Shown: positions 52,851-61,841, counted from the first letter of the stretch. The stretch is DNA of 64,000 nucleotides from Echinicola strongylocentroti (GCF_003260975.1 NZ_CP030041.1:4095501-4159500); one strand, 5' to 3'. Made by a program: numbers and translations. Notes: generated by a model not told the origin, from the sequence alone.

Positions 52851-53789
52851 ATGAAAGCCTTAGCTACAATTATAATATTGCATGTTTGCCCAGTTTTGTT
52901 GTTTGGTCAAAATTATCAAAAAATTGTCTTTAATGAAGATATTGAAGGCGGGTATTATTTGGCGGTTCCGCCAAGGTCGGAAAAGCCTATTGGTGTGCTG
53001 CTCTTAATGCCGGGGTTTGGACAGACGGCTGAAAGTGTTTTTCCAGAAACCAAAATTCATAATGTAGCTTACCTTCATGATGTTTTGACTATTGTCGTAG
53101 CCGGAGGCAGAAAACTTTATGCGGATACTGATGTGGTCAAAAGGCTGAATGAAGTAATTGATCATGTATTAAAGAAATACCCTGTGGACAAAGAGGGGTT
53201 TGTGATTGGCGGGTTCTCTGCTGGAGGAACCATTGGTCTTCGTTATGCCGAATACTGTTTTGAAAAGCCTGGGGGATTCCCCATTCAGCCAAAAGGTGTC
53301 TTCAGTATTGATTCCCCCGTTGATTTGTTTGGTATTTGGAATTATTTCCAACGGGAAATCAAGAAGAATTATTCAGATGTAGGAGTAGGAGAAGCAAAGT
53401 TCGTGACTGAAATAATGGAAAGTGAAATTGGTAACCCGGACGAAAATGCAGATAATTATAATAGGTTGACTCCCTTTAATATGGAGCTTGAAAATTATGG
53501 GAACGAGAAATTTCTTAAAGATATGAGCGTAAGGGTATATCATGACCTGGATGTGGTTTGGCAATTAGAGAACAGGAGAAGAAGTTTGTTTGACTCGAAT
53601 GCCTTTGCTTCTTCCGAGATGATTAATAGGCTTTTGTTAATGGGCAACGAAAGAGCAGCATTTATTCCTTCAAAAAGCCCAGGATACAGGAGCTCAGGCA
53701 CCAGACATCCCCATTCTTGGTCGATTGTGGATGAAGTGGGATTTATTCAATGGGTAAAGTCCCTTTTGACCAATGCTGATATGGAATAA
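52851..53789 (+). CDS. Secreted alpha/beta hydrolase
   Basis: A 312-residue protein with a signal peptide (to about LLFGQ, residue 20), an oxyanion-type LLLMPGFGQTAE and the nucleophile elbow GGFSAGGT (Ser about 125), with RHPHSWSIVDE supplying a likely His near the C-terminus. It looks like an esterase or peptidase of the Esterase-D/PHB-depolymerase type. Substrate unknown. It stands between the D-TA-like gene and the M19 dipeptidase with gaps of 161 and 102 bases, so co-transcription is uncertain. Confidence 0.72.
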   Translation: MKALATIIILHVCPVLLFGQNYQKIVFNEDIEGGYYLAVPPRSEKPIGVLLLMPGFGQTAESVFPETKIHNVAYLHDVLTIVVAGGRKLYADTDVVKRLNEVIDHVLKKYPVDKEGFVIGGFSAGGTIGLRYAEYCFEKPGGFPIQPKGVFSIDSPVDLFGIWNYFQREIKKNYSDVGVGEAKFVTEIMESEIGNPDENADNYNRLTPFNMELENYGNEKFLKDMSVRVYHDLDVVWQLENRRRSLFDSNAFASSEMINRLLLMGNERAAFIPSKSPGYRSSGTRHPHSWSIVDEVGFIQWVKSLLTNADME

Positions 53790-53891
53790 TGATCTGTCTG
53801 TGATCGGTATGCGAGCCATGTTAAGGTGACCAAAACCAATATCCATTATACAACAACCTTTTAACAATTAAAACCTTTAAAACCCAAGAAA

Positions 53892-54956
53892 ATGTTTACA
53901 ATTGATGCCCATTTGGACCTCAGTATGAACGCCCTGGAGTGGAATAGGGACCTGAGACTGTCTGTATCCGAGATCAATTCCCGTGAAGCCAAGCTGACCG
54001 ATAAGCCTGACCGAGGTAAGGCTACAGTTTCATTACCAGCTCTTCGGGAAGGGGGGGTAGGGTTGGTAGTGGCCACGCAGATAGCCCGGTATGTAGCGCC
54101 AGACAATCCCCTTCCTGGGTGGCGTTCTCCTGAGCAGGCTTGGGCCCAGACACAGGGGCAATTGGCTTGGTACAGGGCGATGGAAGATGCCGGCGAGATG
54201 GTACAAATTACCGACTTGGATAGCTTGGAGAAGCACTTGGATGATTGGAATTGGGGTGGGGATAAGTTGCCCGTCGGTTATATACTTTCCTTAGAAGGGG
54301 CGGATTCTATTGTGGACCTGAGTTATTTGGAAAAGGCCTGTGCCTATGGGCTGAGGGCTTTGGGGCCAGCGCATTATGGCCCCGGGAGATATGCTCAGGG
54401 GACGGATGCCACGGGGGGTATGGGGCAGAAAGGCCAAGACCTGCTAAAGGAAATGGAACGACTGAACATCATTCTGGACGCTACGCACTTGTGCGATGAC
54501 AGCTTTTGGGAAGCCATGGAGCACTTTAATGGCCCGGTGTGGGCAAGTCATAATAATTGTCGTGCGCTGGTGGACCATAACCGTCAGTTTAGCGATGATC
54601 AACTTAAAGAGCTGATCGCCCGAGATGCGGTGATAGGAGGAGCGCTGGATGCATGGATGATGGTGCCTGACTGGGTAAGGGGTAAGTCCACGCCTGAAGG
54701 TACTGGCTGCAACTTGGAGATAATGATCGATCACCTGGACCATATTTGTCAATTGGCAGGAAATGCAGATCATATCGGTATTGGGTCGGATCTGGATGGG
54801 GCTTTTGGCAAGGAGCAATGTCCACATGATCTTGAAACCATCGCAGACCTGAGCAATGTCCCAGATCTATTGCGCAAGCGAGGGTATAAGGAAAAGGACA
54901 TAGAAAAAGTCATGCATGGCAATTGGTTGAGGTTTTTGCGGAATGCTTGGGGGTAG
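53892..54956 (+). CDS. Membrane dipeptidase-family (M19) peptidase
   Basis: A 354-residue zinc dipeptidase. DAHLDL at the N-terminus (His7, Asp9), the bridging Glu in LSLEGADSI, His in DATHLCDDSFWE and GPVWASHNNCRAL, and a late HIGIGSDLDGAFG fit the M19 family. Studied members cleave dipeptides with D-residues at the second position. No signal peptide is seen, so it probably works in the cytosol. It closes the candidate D-residue cluster started by the GntP permease. Confidence 0.92.
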   Translation: MFTIDAHLDLSMNALEWNRDLRLSVSEINSREAKLTDKPDRGKATVSLPALREGGVGLVVATQIARYVAPDNPLPGWRSPEQAWAQTQGQLAWYRAMEDAGEMVQITDLDSLEKHLDDWNWGGDKLPVGYILSLEGADSIVDLSYLEKACAYGLRALGPAHYGPGRYAQGTDATGGMGQKGQDLLKEMERLNIILDATHLCDDSFWEAMEHFNGPVWASHNNCRALVDHNRQFSDDQLKELIARDAVIGGALDAWMMVPDWVRGKSTPEGTGCNLEIMIDHLDHICQLAGNADHIGIGSDLDGAFGKEQCPHDLETIADLSNVPDLLRKRGYKEKDIEKVMHGNWLRFLRNAWG

Positions 54957-55356
54957 TGTTGGGGAGATTTTAGAGCCAAGTACCACTTGGACAGTGGTGT
55001 GATGATTGATCCTGAAAAGGAGTGATTTTGCTATTTACGGGGTACAGAGTGGTGCTTAAACCCGGAATATGCATTAGCCTATCTGTTGCGACCTGAAACT
55101 GCTTCAAAATCAGCCGTTTCACTTTAGTTTTCGGCATAACCGTAGCAGTGCTACGCTAATGCCTCCAAACTAACTGATTTTCTTGCAATTTCAGCTCTCA
55201 CTACGATTCCTAATGCATAATCCGGGTTAAATTTAGGAGGAGGCTAAAGCGGTTTTGGCTGGATAAGATAGTCTGGTCTTTTAACGATTGTTGATATTTT
55301 TATGGTTAATGAGCTGACAGTCAGTGGTTGCCCAAGACTTAATTTTTTTATCGAAA
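54957..55356. other. Intergenic region before the rpsA promoter
   Basis: Apart from the palindromic element at 55059-55228, I see no coding sequence. The stretch 55229-55356 is AT-rich and leads into the rpsA promoter. Confidence 0.5.
55059..55228. repeat. 170-bp imperfect palindrome with terminal inverted repeats, copy 2
   Basis: Same length and orientation as copy 1 at 36807 and differing from it at five positions. Terminal repeats AACCCGGAATATGCATTAG and CCTAATGCATAATCCGGGTT are more nearly exact inverses here than in copy 1. It lies between the M19 peptidase gene and rpsA and does not touch a coding region. Confidence 0.85.
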
Positions 55357-55388
55357 TTGTTTTAAGTCGTAAAAAATCAGTACTTTTG
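55357..55388 (+). promoter_or_regulatory. Promoter of rpsA
   Basis: TACTTTTG (55381-55388) is a TAnnTTTG box with a TTG core at 55357-55359, 21 bases upstream. It gives a leader of about 110 bases before the rpsA ATG, with a small hairpin CAGCC/GGCTG near 55458-55480. Confidence 0.72.
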
Positions 55389-55504
55389 CAGTCCGTTCAG
55401 GAGGACGGTTTCCAGTGATCATGTTGATAGCTGGAGATATCTATAACTAAAAACCTCAGCCTGAAGACACTAGGGCTGTTGAAAGTCAGTGTCAATTTAC
55501 TAAT

Positions 55505-57283
55505 ATGTCTAATAACGAAGATTTTAACTGGGACAAGTTCGAAACCAAAGGTTTTGGTGAAGGCTACACTTCTGCAGAGAGAGCAGAGATGGAAAAGCTG
55601 TACGACGAGACTTTGACCGAAATCAGCGAAAAGGAAGTTATCAAAGGTACTGTAGTAGGTGTCAATGATAAGGATGTTATCATCAATATCGGATTCAAGT
55701 CTGATGGTCTAGTGCCAAGAACTGAGTTCCGTGACCTTCCTGACTTGAAAATCGGTGATGAAGTAGAACTTTTCATTGAAGAGCAAGAGAATTCATTGGG
55801 TCAATTGGTTCTTTCTAGAAAGAAAGCCAAGATGGTACGTGCATGGCAGGACATCGAAGATGCGCTTGAATTTGACAATGTGATCGAAGGTCTTGTAAAG
55901 AGAAGGACAAAAGGTGGTCTTATCGTGGATATCTACGGTGTGGAAGCCTTCTTGCCAGGTTCTCAGATTGACGTGAAGCCTATCAGGGACTTTGATGTCT
56001 ATGTAGGTAAGAAAATGGAAGTGAAAGTGGTTAAGATCAACCACGCTAACGATAACGTAGTAGTTTCTCACAAAGTACTGATCGAAAAAGATCTGGAGAA
56101 GCAAAAAGCAGAGATCCTCAACAACCTGGAAAAAGGTCAGGTATTGGAAGGTGTGATCAAGAACATGACCAACTTCGGTGTATTCATCGACCTTGGTGGT
56201 GTGGATGGTCTACTTCACATTACGGACATTTCTTGGGGACGTATCAACCATCCAGAAGAAGTGCTTAATCTTGACGACAAAGTTCAGATTGTGGTACTTG
56301 ACTTTGATGATGACAAGAAACGTATCTCTTTGGGTATGAAGCAGCTTACTGCTCATCCTTGGGACTCTCTTTCTGCTGAGCTTGAAGTTGGCTCTAAAGT
56401 AAAAGGTAGAATCGTAAACGTAGCAGATTACGGTGCATTCCTTGAGCTTGCTCCAGGTGTAGAAGGACTTATCCACGTATCTGAAATGTCTTGGTCTCAG
56501 CACTTGAGAAACCCTGCTGACTTTGTGAAAGTAGGAGACGAAATCGAAGCTGTAGTACTTACCTTGGACAAAGAAGATCGTAAGATGTCTCTTGGTATCA
56601 AACAACTTACTGAAGATCCATGGACTAAGCAGGACATGGTAACGAAGTATGCCGTTGGTACTAAACACAAAGGTGTCGTTAGAAACTTGACCAACTTCGG
56701 CCTGTTCCTAGAACTGGAAGAAGGTATCGACGGTCTAGTTCACGTATCTGATCTTTCTTGGACCAAGAAAATCAAGCACCCGTCTGAATACGTAAAAGTA
56801 AATGACGAGCTTGAAGTGATTGTTCTTGAACTTGATGTGGACAACAGAAGATTGGCCCTAGGCCATAAGCAACTTGAAGAGAATCCTTGGGATACTTTTG
56901 AAGGTGTGTTCCCTGTAGGGTCTACCCACAAGTGTACTGTAGTGTCTAAAAACGACAAAGGTGCTGTCCTTGAGCTTCCTTACGGACTTGAAGGATTCGC
57001 TACCATCAAGAACCTTGACAAAGAAGACGGTTCACAAGTAGAAGTAGGTGACGCGGTTGATTTCGTGGTAACTGAATTCTCTAAAGATGATAAGCGAATT
57101 GTACTTTCTCACACAGCTACTTTCAGAGAGGATGCGATGCCTTCTAAGCAACCAGCTAAGAAGACTACTTCCGCACCTAAGAAGAAGCCAGCAGGTGGAG
57201 ATGCGCAAGAAAAATCTACCCTAGGTGATTTGGATGCACTTTCTGCATTGAAAGAGAAAATGGAAGGTGGAGACAAGAAATAA
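55505..57283 (+). CDS. rpsA: 30S ribosomal protein S1
   Basis: A 592-residue RNA-binding protein with six S1 (OB-fold) repeats at about 38-105, 120-190, 207-280, 292-365, 380-455 and 465-535. Repeats 3-5 carry the full NFGVFIDL...DGLLHITDISW pattern. The C-terminus is Lys- and Pro-rich (KKTTSAPKKKPAGG) before a short acidic end. Bacteroidota initiate largely without Shine-Dalgarno pairing and S1 is important there. It has its own promoter, a 110-base leader and a strong terminator. Confidence 0.96.
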   Translation: MSNNEDFNWDKFETKGFGEGYTSAERAEMEKLYDETLTEISEKEVIKGTVVGVNDKDVIINIGFKSDGLVPRTEFRDLPDLKIGDEVELFIEEQENSLGQLVLSRKKAKMVRAWQDIEDALEFDNVIEGLVKRRTKGGLIVDIYGVEAFLPGSQIDVKPIRDFDVYVGKKMEVKVVKINHANDNVVVSHKVLIEKDLEKQKAEILNNLEKGQVLEGVIKNMTNFGVFIDLGGVDGLLHITDISWGRINHPEEVLNLDDKVQIVVLDFDDDKKRISLGMKQLTAHPWDSLSAELEVGSKVKGRIVNVADYGAFLELAPGVEGLIHVSEMSWSQHLRNPADFVKVGDEIEAVVLTLDKEDRKMSLGIKQLTEDPWTKQDMVTKYAVGTKHKGVVRNLTNFGLFLELEEGIDGLVHVSDLSWTKKIKHPSEYVKVNDELEVIVLELDVDNRRLALGHKQLEENPWDTFEGVFPVGSTHKCTVVSKNDKGAVLELPYGLEGFATIKNLDKEDGSQVEVGDAVDFVVTEFSKDDKRIVLSHTATFREDAMPSKQPAKKTTSAPKKKPAGGDAQEKSTLGDLDALSALKEKMEGGDKK

Positions 57284-57312
57284 TTCTTAGTCCATCCACT
57301 TAATGAAAATAG

Positions 57313-57343
57313 AAAAGCATCCGCCACGGCGGATGCTTTTTTT
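57313..57343 (+). terminator. Terminator of rpsA
   Basis: AAAAGCATCCGC (57313-57324) pairs with GCGGATGCTTTT (57329-57340) around CACG, followed by more T to 57343. The same stem core is used after tRNA-Cys at 60065-60088. Confidence 0.93.
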
Positions 57344-57388
57344 GCTTCTATTTGATTTGTTTTATCTTTAGGGAAATTCATCGCACAT

Positions 57389-58615
57389 ATGGTTAAGGTC
57401 TGTTTTCTCATTACCACATTTTTATCATTCTACAGTTTCTTTGTAAGGGCGCAATTATCCATTCAGCCTCAACCAATAGATGCGGAAGTAGATCTGGCCA
57501 ATTCCAGTCCCATCTTAAAAGGTGCATCAGTACTTGGTAATGAAGGGTATTTTGTTTGGGGAGGCAGTGTCACCAAGGGAGAAGATGGGAGGTACCACAT
57601 GTTTTATTCCCGGTGGCCCTCTGGTCAGGAAAATGATAAATTCACAGATGGTTGGCTGACGAGTTCTGAGATTGCGTATGCTGTCTCCAAGTATCCTGAT
57701 AAGGGATTTCAATTTGTAAAAGTGGTCATCAAAGGTAAAGGGAAAGAAGGAAATCCTGAAGCATGGGACGGGCAGTCGGTGCATAACCCTCACATCCAGC
57801 ACTTGGATGGGAAATACTATCTCTATCATACCGGAACCAAGTACCCCGGAGAGCAAGCACCCGGAAGCGCCGGGGAACACCTCAGCCCAAGAGACCTCAT
57901 TCAGCAAAGTCAACAAATCGGTTTAGTTACCTTTGATAGCATAGAGGAAATGCTAAAGGGCAATGTGAAACGGTCCGATGAACCGTTATTAAGCCCTAGG
58001 ACACGTGTCAAAGATAAGGATGTGCTGAATCCATCCCCCAAGGGAACTGCCACAGTCCCAGATAATTTGATTGTGGTCAATCCCGCGGTGGTACAGCGAA
58101 GGTCAGATGGCAAGTACCTGCTTTTTTTTAAAGGCAATATCTACGTCCCTAGCTGGAGAGGAGTCCATGGAGTAGCGGTTGGAGTTAATCCCTCAGGGCC
58201 TTTTGTGGCCAAAGATAAATTTGTTTTTGACGTCAGGGACGAAGACGGTAAACTGGTTTCGGCCGAGGATCCTTATGTGTGGTACCACGAGGGAAGTAAA
58301 AAATATTACGCCGTTTTTAAGGATTTTACTGGGAAGATTACTGGCGGAGAACCTGGGTTGGCCATTATGTACTCCGTAAATGGTGAACGATGGGAGAAAA
58401 CTGAAAATGCCATGTTCATGCCGCTTGAGCTTACCCTTAAAAATGGACAAAAGGTACCAGTAAATCGCTTGGAAAGACCGCAGTTCCTAATTGGCGAAGA
58501 TGGTCTTCCCAAAGTGCTTTATGCCGCCTGCTCCTTAAGCCCACTTGGAGACAAAAGAGATGGAAGTACCTTTAATGTCCAAGTGCCATTAAAAAGCACT
58601 TTCAAGCCGGAATAG
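57389..58615 (+). CDS. Secreted five-bladed beta-propeller glycosidase-like protein
   Basis: A 408-residue secreted protein (signal to about VRAQ, residue 22) with a GH43/GH117-type propeller. WGGSVTKGEDGRYHMFYSRWP, WDGQSVHNPHIQHLDGKYYLYHTG, VVNPAVVQRRSDGKYLLFFKG and SAEDPYVWYHEGSKKYYAVFKD each give one blade with an acidic residue near the centre. A possible role is release of sugars from marine or plant polysaccharide. No SusC/D partner is near, so it is not in a typical PUL. A half-repeat follows its stop at once. Confidence 0.75.
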   Translation: MVKVCFLITTFLSFYSFFVRAQLSIQPQPIDAEVDLANSSPILKGASVLGNEGYFVWGGSVTKGEDGRYHMFYSRWPSGQENDKFTDGWLTSSEIAYAVSKYPDKGFQFVKVVIKGKGKEGNPEAWDGQSVHNPHIQHLDGKYYLYHTGTKYPGEQAPGSAGEHLSPRDLIQQSQQIGLVTFDSIEEMLKGNVKRSDEPLLSPRTRVKDKDVLNPSPKGTATVPDNLIVVNPAVVQRRSDGKYLLFFKGNIYVPSWRGVHGVAVGVNPSGPFVAKDKFVFDVRDEDGKLVSAEDPYVWYHEGSKKYYAVFKDFTGKITGGEPGLAIMYSVNGERWEKTENAMFMPLELTLKNGQKVPVNRLERPQFLIGEDGLPKVLYAACSLSPLGDKRDGSTFNVQVPLKSTFKPE

Positions 58616-58617
58616 AT

Positions 58618-58638
58618 GGCTAATGCATATTCTGGGTT
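58618..58638. repeat. Solo half of the AACCCGG terminal inverted repeat
   Basis: GGCTAATGCATATTCTGGGTT matches the right end of the 170-bp element (as at 16143-16162). It begins three bases after the glycosidase-like stop. A GCCGGAATAG string just before it (58606-58615), within the last codons, may be the remains of the left end. Confidence 0.5.
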
Positions 58639-58781
58639 CATGTAGTGCGACAAGGCCTTAAAAAGGTGACGTAAACAGCTATCTTATGAGGGCAGCCCAT
58701 TCCATGGATTAAAAGCCTCTAGGCTGATTTTCAGGTTGAGGCGACTTCTGAGGCATGACGGGGCCAGTACCTCTTTTGTTT

Positions 58782-59645
58782 TTATTCATTCGGGATTTTT
58801 AATTCGAGGCCAAACTCCTTGTTAAGTTTTTTGATGAAATAGGCCGAGAGCAAGGGTGATTCCTTTTCGGTATTTTGATGGACGAAGAAATAGAGTTTTT
58901 TCAGGCCTTGTTTTCTCCACTGTATGATTCGTTCTAGCCAATCGTCCAGTCTCGAATAGTCACTGTCAGCATTGGCGCCTACATACCGGATAAAGGCTGC
59001 GTCACTGGTCAGCCGCATGTGGAGCATGTCTCTCCTTCCAGCAGTATCGACTATGATGTTGGTACGGTCGTTTTCGACGAGTAGTTTACAGTAGTTGTCC
59101 ATCTCTTCGTCGGCAAACCATTCTTCATTGCGTAGCTCAAGAGCGAGAGGGATCTCTGGAGGGAATGCGGTGACAAATTTCTCCACGCGGTCAAAATCCT
59201 TCGGTTTGAAGTTATTGTGCATCTGAAGAAAGGCCATGCCCAGCCGGTCTTCAAAATTGGCAATGGCATCGCCAAAAGCCATTACGGGCTCTTGTACATT
59301 GATCAGGCGCTTGAAGTGACTGACGGAGTTGGGGATTTTCGGAAAGAATTTAAATCCTTCAGGAGTTTTGTTCGCCCAGGTCTTTACCTGCTCTATGCTG
59401 GGAGAGCTGTAGAAGGTCGCATTAAGCTCGATGGAGTTAAACTGTGTCGAGTAATACGTGAGTTCGTCTTTGGTGCCTCTTGGATAAAAACCCTTTAGGT
59501 CTGACCTGTTCCATTTGGCACAGCCTACATATACCTCAAATGGATCATCAGACTTGTGTTTTTGGAGAATGGTACTGGTCGCTGGGTGGTCAGGCGGTAA
59601 GGTGAAATCTACTGATGACGGATCTTCTACGCTTCCAAATTTCAT
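58782..59645 (-). CDS. DUF72-domain protein
   Basis: A 287-residue TIM-barrel-like protein of the YecE/DUF72 family. VYVGCAKWNRSDLKGFYPRG, YYSTQFNSIELNATFYSSPS, FKFFPKIPNSVSHFKRL and LALELRNEEWF are the conserved blocks. The biochemical role is unknown, though some members are linked to nucleic-acid processing. No signal peptide and no partner genes next to it. Confidence 0.88.
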   Translation of the reverse strand: MKFGSVEDPSSVDFTLPPDHPATSTILQKHKSDDPFEVYVGCAKWNRSDLKGFYPRGTKDELTYYSTQFNSIELNATFYSSPSIEQVKTWANKTPEGFKFFPKIPNSVSHFKRLINVQEPVMAFGDAIANFEDRLGMAFLQMHNNFKPKDFDRVEKFVTAFPPEIPLALELRNEEWFADEEMDNYCKLLVENDRTNIIVDTAGRRDMLHMRLTSDAAFIRYVGANADSDYSRLDDWLERIIQWRKQGLKKLYFFVHQNTEKESPLLSAYFIKKLNKEFGLELKIPNE

Positions 59646-60064
59646 GGCTCAATGATTAAAGTTGGGATAAAAATATAAGTTAGCTAATTATGTGAAAATT
59701 TGAAACGGAAGAGCAGGTGAAAAGTTTTAGTTGGTGCAGGTGGATAACCTGATTTATGCCTATTTCAACCCTCTAGAAATGGCTCCTTTCCCAGGCTTGG
59801 AACGTGATCGGATATTTATTAATTCATGGATCCAGCATTATTGCTGAGGAGATAATTTGCGACACACTTTCTTAAGACACTTTTTTCCTATTGATTATTG
59901 GATATGTATACCATGGTGCCGCCCATGGCTATTGCGCCCTTCAAAAAAAATCCGCGCAAATCATAATCATCTGCGTCATCAGCGTTCCATCAGCCCTTCA
60001 ATTTTTCCGCTTGATCCCCAACTTCCCCCTTTTTTAGGGTGTTAACAATAAGATAAAACGAAAA
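59646..60064. other. Intergenic region between DUF72 gene and tRNA-Cys
   Basis: About 420 bases without a credible ORF. At 59940-59995 it holds a string (AAAAAAAATCCGCGCAAATC...CATCTGCGTCATCAGCGTTC) that is the reverse complement of the CGCTGATGACGC repeat at 14459. A weak AACCTGATTTATGCC motif at 59748-59762 resembles the end of the palindromic element. Confidence 0.5.
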
Positions 60065-60088
60065 AAGCATCCGCTTCGGCGGATGCTT
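60065..60088 (-). terminator. Terminator of tRNA-Cys
   Basis: AAGCATCCGC (60065-60074) and GCGGATGCTT (60079-60088) pair around a four-base loop. Read on the minus strand the T-run follows (A-run from 60061). It lies six bases beyond the tRNA 3' end. Confidence 0.9.
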
Positions 60089-60093
60089 TATGA

Positions 60094-60167
60094 TGGAGGT
60101 CGAGAGCGGATTCGAACCGCTGTACAAGGTTTTGCAGACCTCTGCCTAGCCACTCGGCCACTCGACC
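60094..60167 (-). tRNA. tRNA-Cys (anticodon GCA)
   Basis: The minus strand folds as a full cloverleaf: acceptor GGTCGAG/CTCGACC, anticodon arm GAGGT-CTGCAAA-ACCTT with GCA at 34-36, T arm AGCGG-TTCGAAT-CCGCT, discriminator T and encoded CCA (60096-60094). The encoded CCA is included. It has its own promoter and terminator. Confidence 0.96.
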
Positions 60168-60182
60168 ATCTAAATCGAGATG

Positions 60183-60213
60183 CAAATGTATGTATATTCT
60201 CTTTTTATGCAAA
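60183..60213 (-). promoter_or_regulatory. Promoter of tRNA-Cys
   Basis: On the minus strand, TTTG (60213-60210), a spacer of 19 bases and TACATTTG (60190-60183) fit the Bacteroidota consensus fully. The tRNA 5' end is 16 bases beyond. Confidence 0.8.
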
Positions 60214-60459
60214 ATTAACGGCTTAAATTTTCGGTAAATAAATCCACCATTAATTCGGAAAATGTTAATCAATCAGGACAGATCATGGCAAATTCATTGC
60301 CTAAAAGCCGTGTTTTTAACGATAATTAGGTAGTTGCGGTTATTTATAAAGGTTCTAAATAGAATTTGGTTCATGTATTTGCCTGTTAAATGGTTGATAT
60401 TAAGCTTTTTAATTGATTTGTTTACAACCTGTATAAATAAGCGTCCTGCATTATACGGG
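60214..60459. other. Intergenic region between tRNA-Cys and ACIII promoters
   Basis: About 245 AT-rich bases between two divergent promoters. No ORF or repeat seen. A regulatory site for the respiratory operon could be here but no inverted repeat stands out. Confidence 0.4.
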
Positions 60460-60490
60460 TTTGAAAAATAGAAGTTGGGTAGTACATTTG
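60460..60490 (+). promoter_or_regulatory. Promoter of the alternative complex III operon
   Basis: TTTG (60460-60463), 19-base spacer and TACATTTG (60483-60490), the same boxes and spacing as the divergent tRNA-Cys promoter. The actA ATG is 49 bases downstream of the -7 box. Confidence 0.8.
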
Positions 60491-60538
60491 TGGGGAGTTT
60501 TAAAAACCGTGAAACAAACTGATTAAAGAGTTATAAAT

Positions 60539-61801
60539 ATGTCAATCAAACGCTCGTTATTAAGTGTTCCCTTCAGATTTTGCAACATGGCGTTGATTTT
60601 TTCCTTTTTGTTATTAGGAATTAATGCTTTTGCTGCTGACCCTGAAGTTTCTGATAGTGAAGATGCCATCAAAGCTGGTGAGTCACTATTTAACGCCAAC
60701 TGTAAGACCTGTCACAAGCTAGATCAGAAATTTACCGGCCCAGCGCTACGAGGGGTTAGTGACCGAAGAGACATAGCATGGATTCAGGAGTTTGTGAAGA
60801 ATTCTCAAAAAGTGATCCAAAGTGGTGATGCCGCGGCGACGAAGCTTTTTGCTGAATATAACAACACGGTAATGCCCGCTCACCCCTTCTTAAGTGATGA
60901 GGATGTAATGAGCTTACTTTCCTACATTGAGTACGGAGGCCAAGAAGAAGCTGCACCAGCCGAGGGTGGTGCAGGAGGTGCTGCTGCTGGTGCTGCCAGC
61001 AGTGGAGTGCCTAGCGAATACCTCACTATTATTTTAGCGGTTTTGGTAGTGGTGTTATTGCTGATCCTTATTGTCTTGGGATTGATCGTTTCGGTATTGA
61101 CCAAATACCTGAACAAGCAGCCCCTTGATGAAGAAGATAAGGAGTTTATCAATCAGAAGACGGACTTCAAGAAAGTCTTAAAGAGCGATGCCTTTATTAT
61201 TATCATCACGGCTATAGTGGTAGCATTGGTGGCCAAGACAGCTATTGATGGTTTGTATACGGTAGGTGTGCAGCAAGGTTACCAACCTACGCAGCCCATT
61301 GCTTTTTCCCATAAATTGCACGCAGGTGACAAGGAGATCCCTTGTCAATACTGTCACACAGGAGTGGAGATCGGCAGATCAGCTAACATTCCTTCTCCAA
61401 ATATCTGTATGAACTGCCATATGCACGTTCAGAACGTAGCAGGTAAAGAAGGAGTTTCTCCTGAGATTCAGAAAATTTACGACGCAGTAGATAATAATCA
61501 GCCTATAGAATGGGTAAGGGTACATAACTTACCTGATCTGGCATACTTCAACCACTCTCAACACGTGAAAGTGGGAGGTATTGAATGTCAGACTTGTCAC
61601 GGTCCTATTGAGGAGATGGAAGTAGTGCGCCAGCACAGTGCCCTGACCATGGGGTGGTGTATTGACTGTCACAGAAAGACAGACATAAAAACTGCTGGTA
61701 ATGAATACTATGACAAGTTGGTACAGCTGCACGCAGAATCCAAAGATGCGCTGAAAGTAAAAGACATTGGCGGTCTGGAGTGTGCTAAGTGCCACTATTA
61801 A
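60539..61801 (+). CDS. actA: Alternative complex III cytochrome c subunit (monoheme domain fused to pentaheme ActA)
   Basis: A 420-residue membrane protein with six CxxCH heme sites, at Cys55, 269, 290, 350, 374 and 415. The N-terminal domain after the signal (to FAADP) is a class I monoheme cytochrome (CKTCH, Met112 in TVMPAHPF as likely ligand). A Gly/Ala linker (142-156) leads to transmembrane helices (about 163-190 and 217-238) and then the pentaheme domain of ActA. So an ActE-like domain seems fused to ActA. It feeds electrons from quinol to terminal oxidases. actB follows at 40 bases. Confidence 0.88.
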   Translation: MSIKRSLLSVPFRFCNMALIFSFLLLGINAFAADPEVSDSEDAIKAGESLFNANCKTCHKLDQKFTGPALRGVSDRRDIAWIQEFVKNSQKVIQSGDAAATKLFAEYNNTVMPAHPFLSDEDVMSLLSYIEYGGQEEAAPAEGGAGGAAAGAASSGVPSEYLTIILAVLVVVLLLILIVLGLIVSVLTKYLNKQPLDEEDKEFINQKTDFKKVLKSDAFIIIITAIVVALVAKTAIDGLYTVGVQQGYQPTQPIAFSHKLHAGDKEIPCQYCHTGVEIGRSANIPSPNICMNCHMHVQNVAGKEGVSPEIQKIYDAVDNNQPIEWVRVHNLPDLAYFNHSQHVKVGGIECQTCHGPIEEMEVVRQHSALTMGWCIDCHRKTDIKTAGNEYYDKLVQLHAESKDALKVKDIGGLECAKCHY

Positions 61802-61841
61802 TTAAAAAATCTTTTAAGAACATTCTTTTCTTTAATATAAA

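Noticed and set aside
36807..55228. CRISPR array or integron reading of the repeats
   Set aside because: The repeats are single, far apart and palindromic over their full length, with no spacers, cas genes or integrase nearby.
57345..57370. Promoter TATCTTTA before the glycosidase-like gene
   Set aside because: The final base departs from TAnnTTTG and the -33 candidate falls in the rpsA terminator T-run, so I do not list it.
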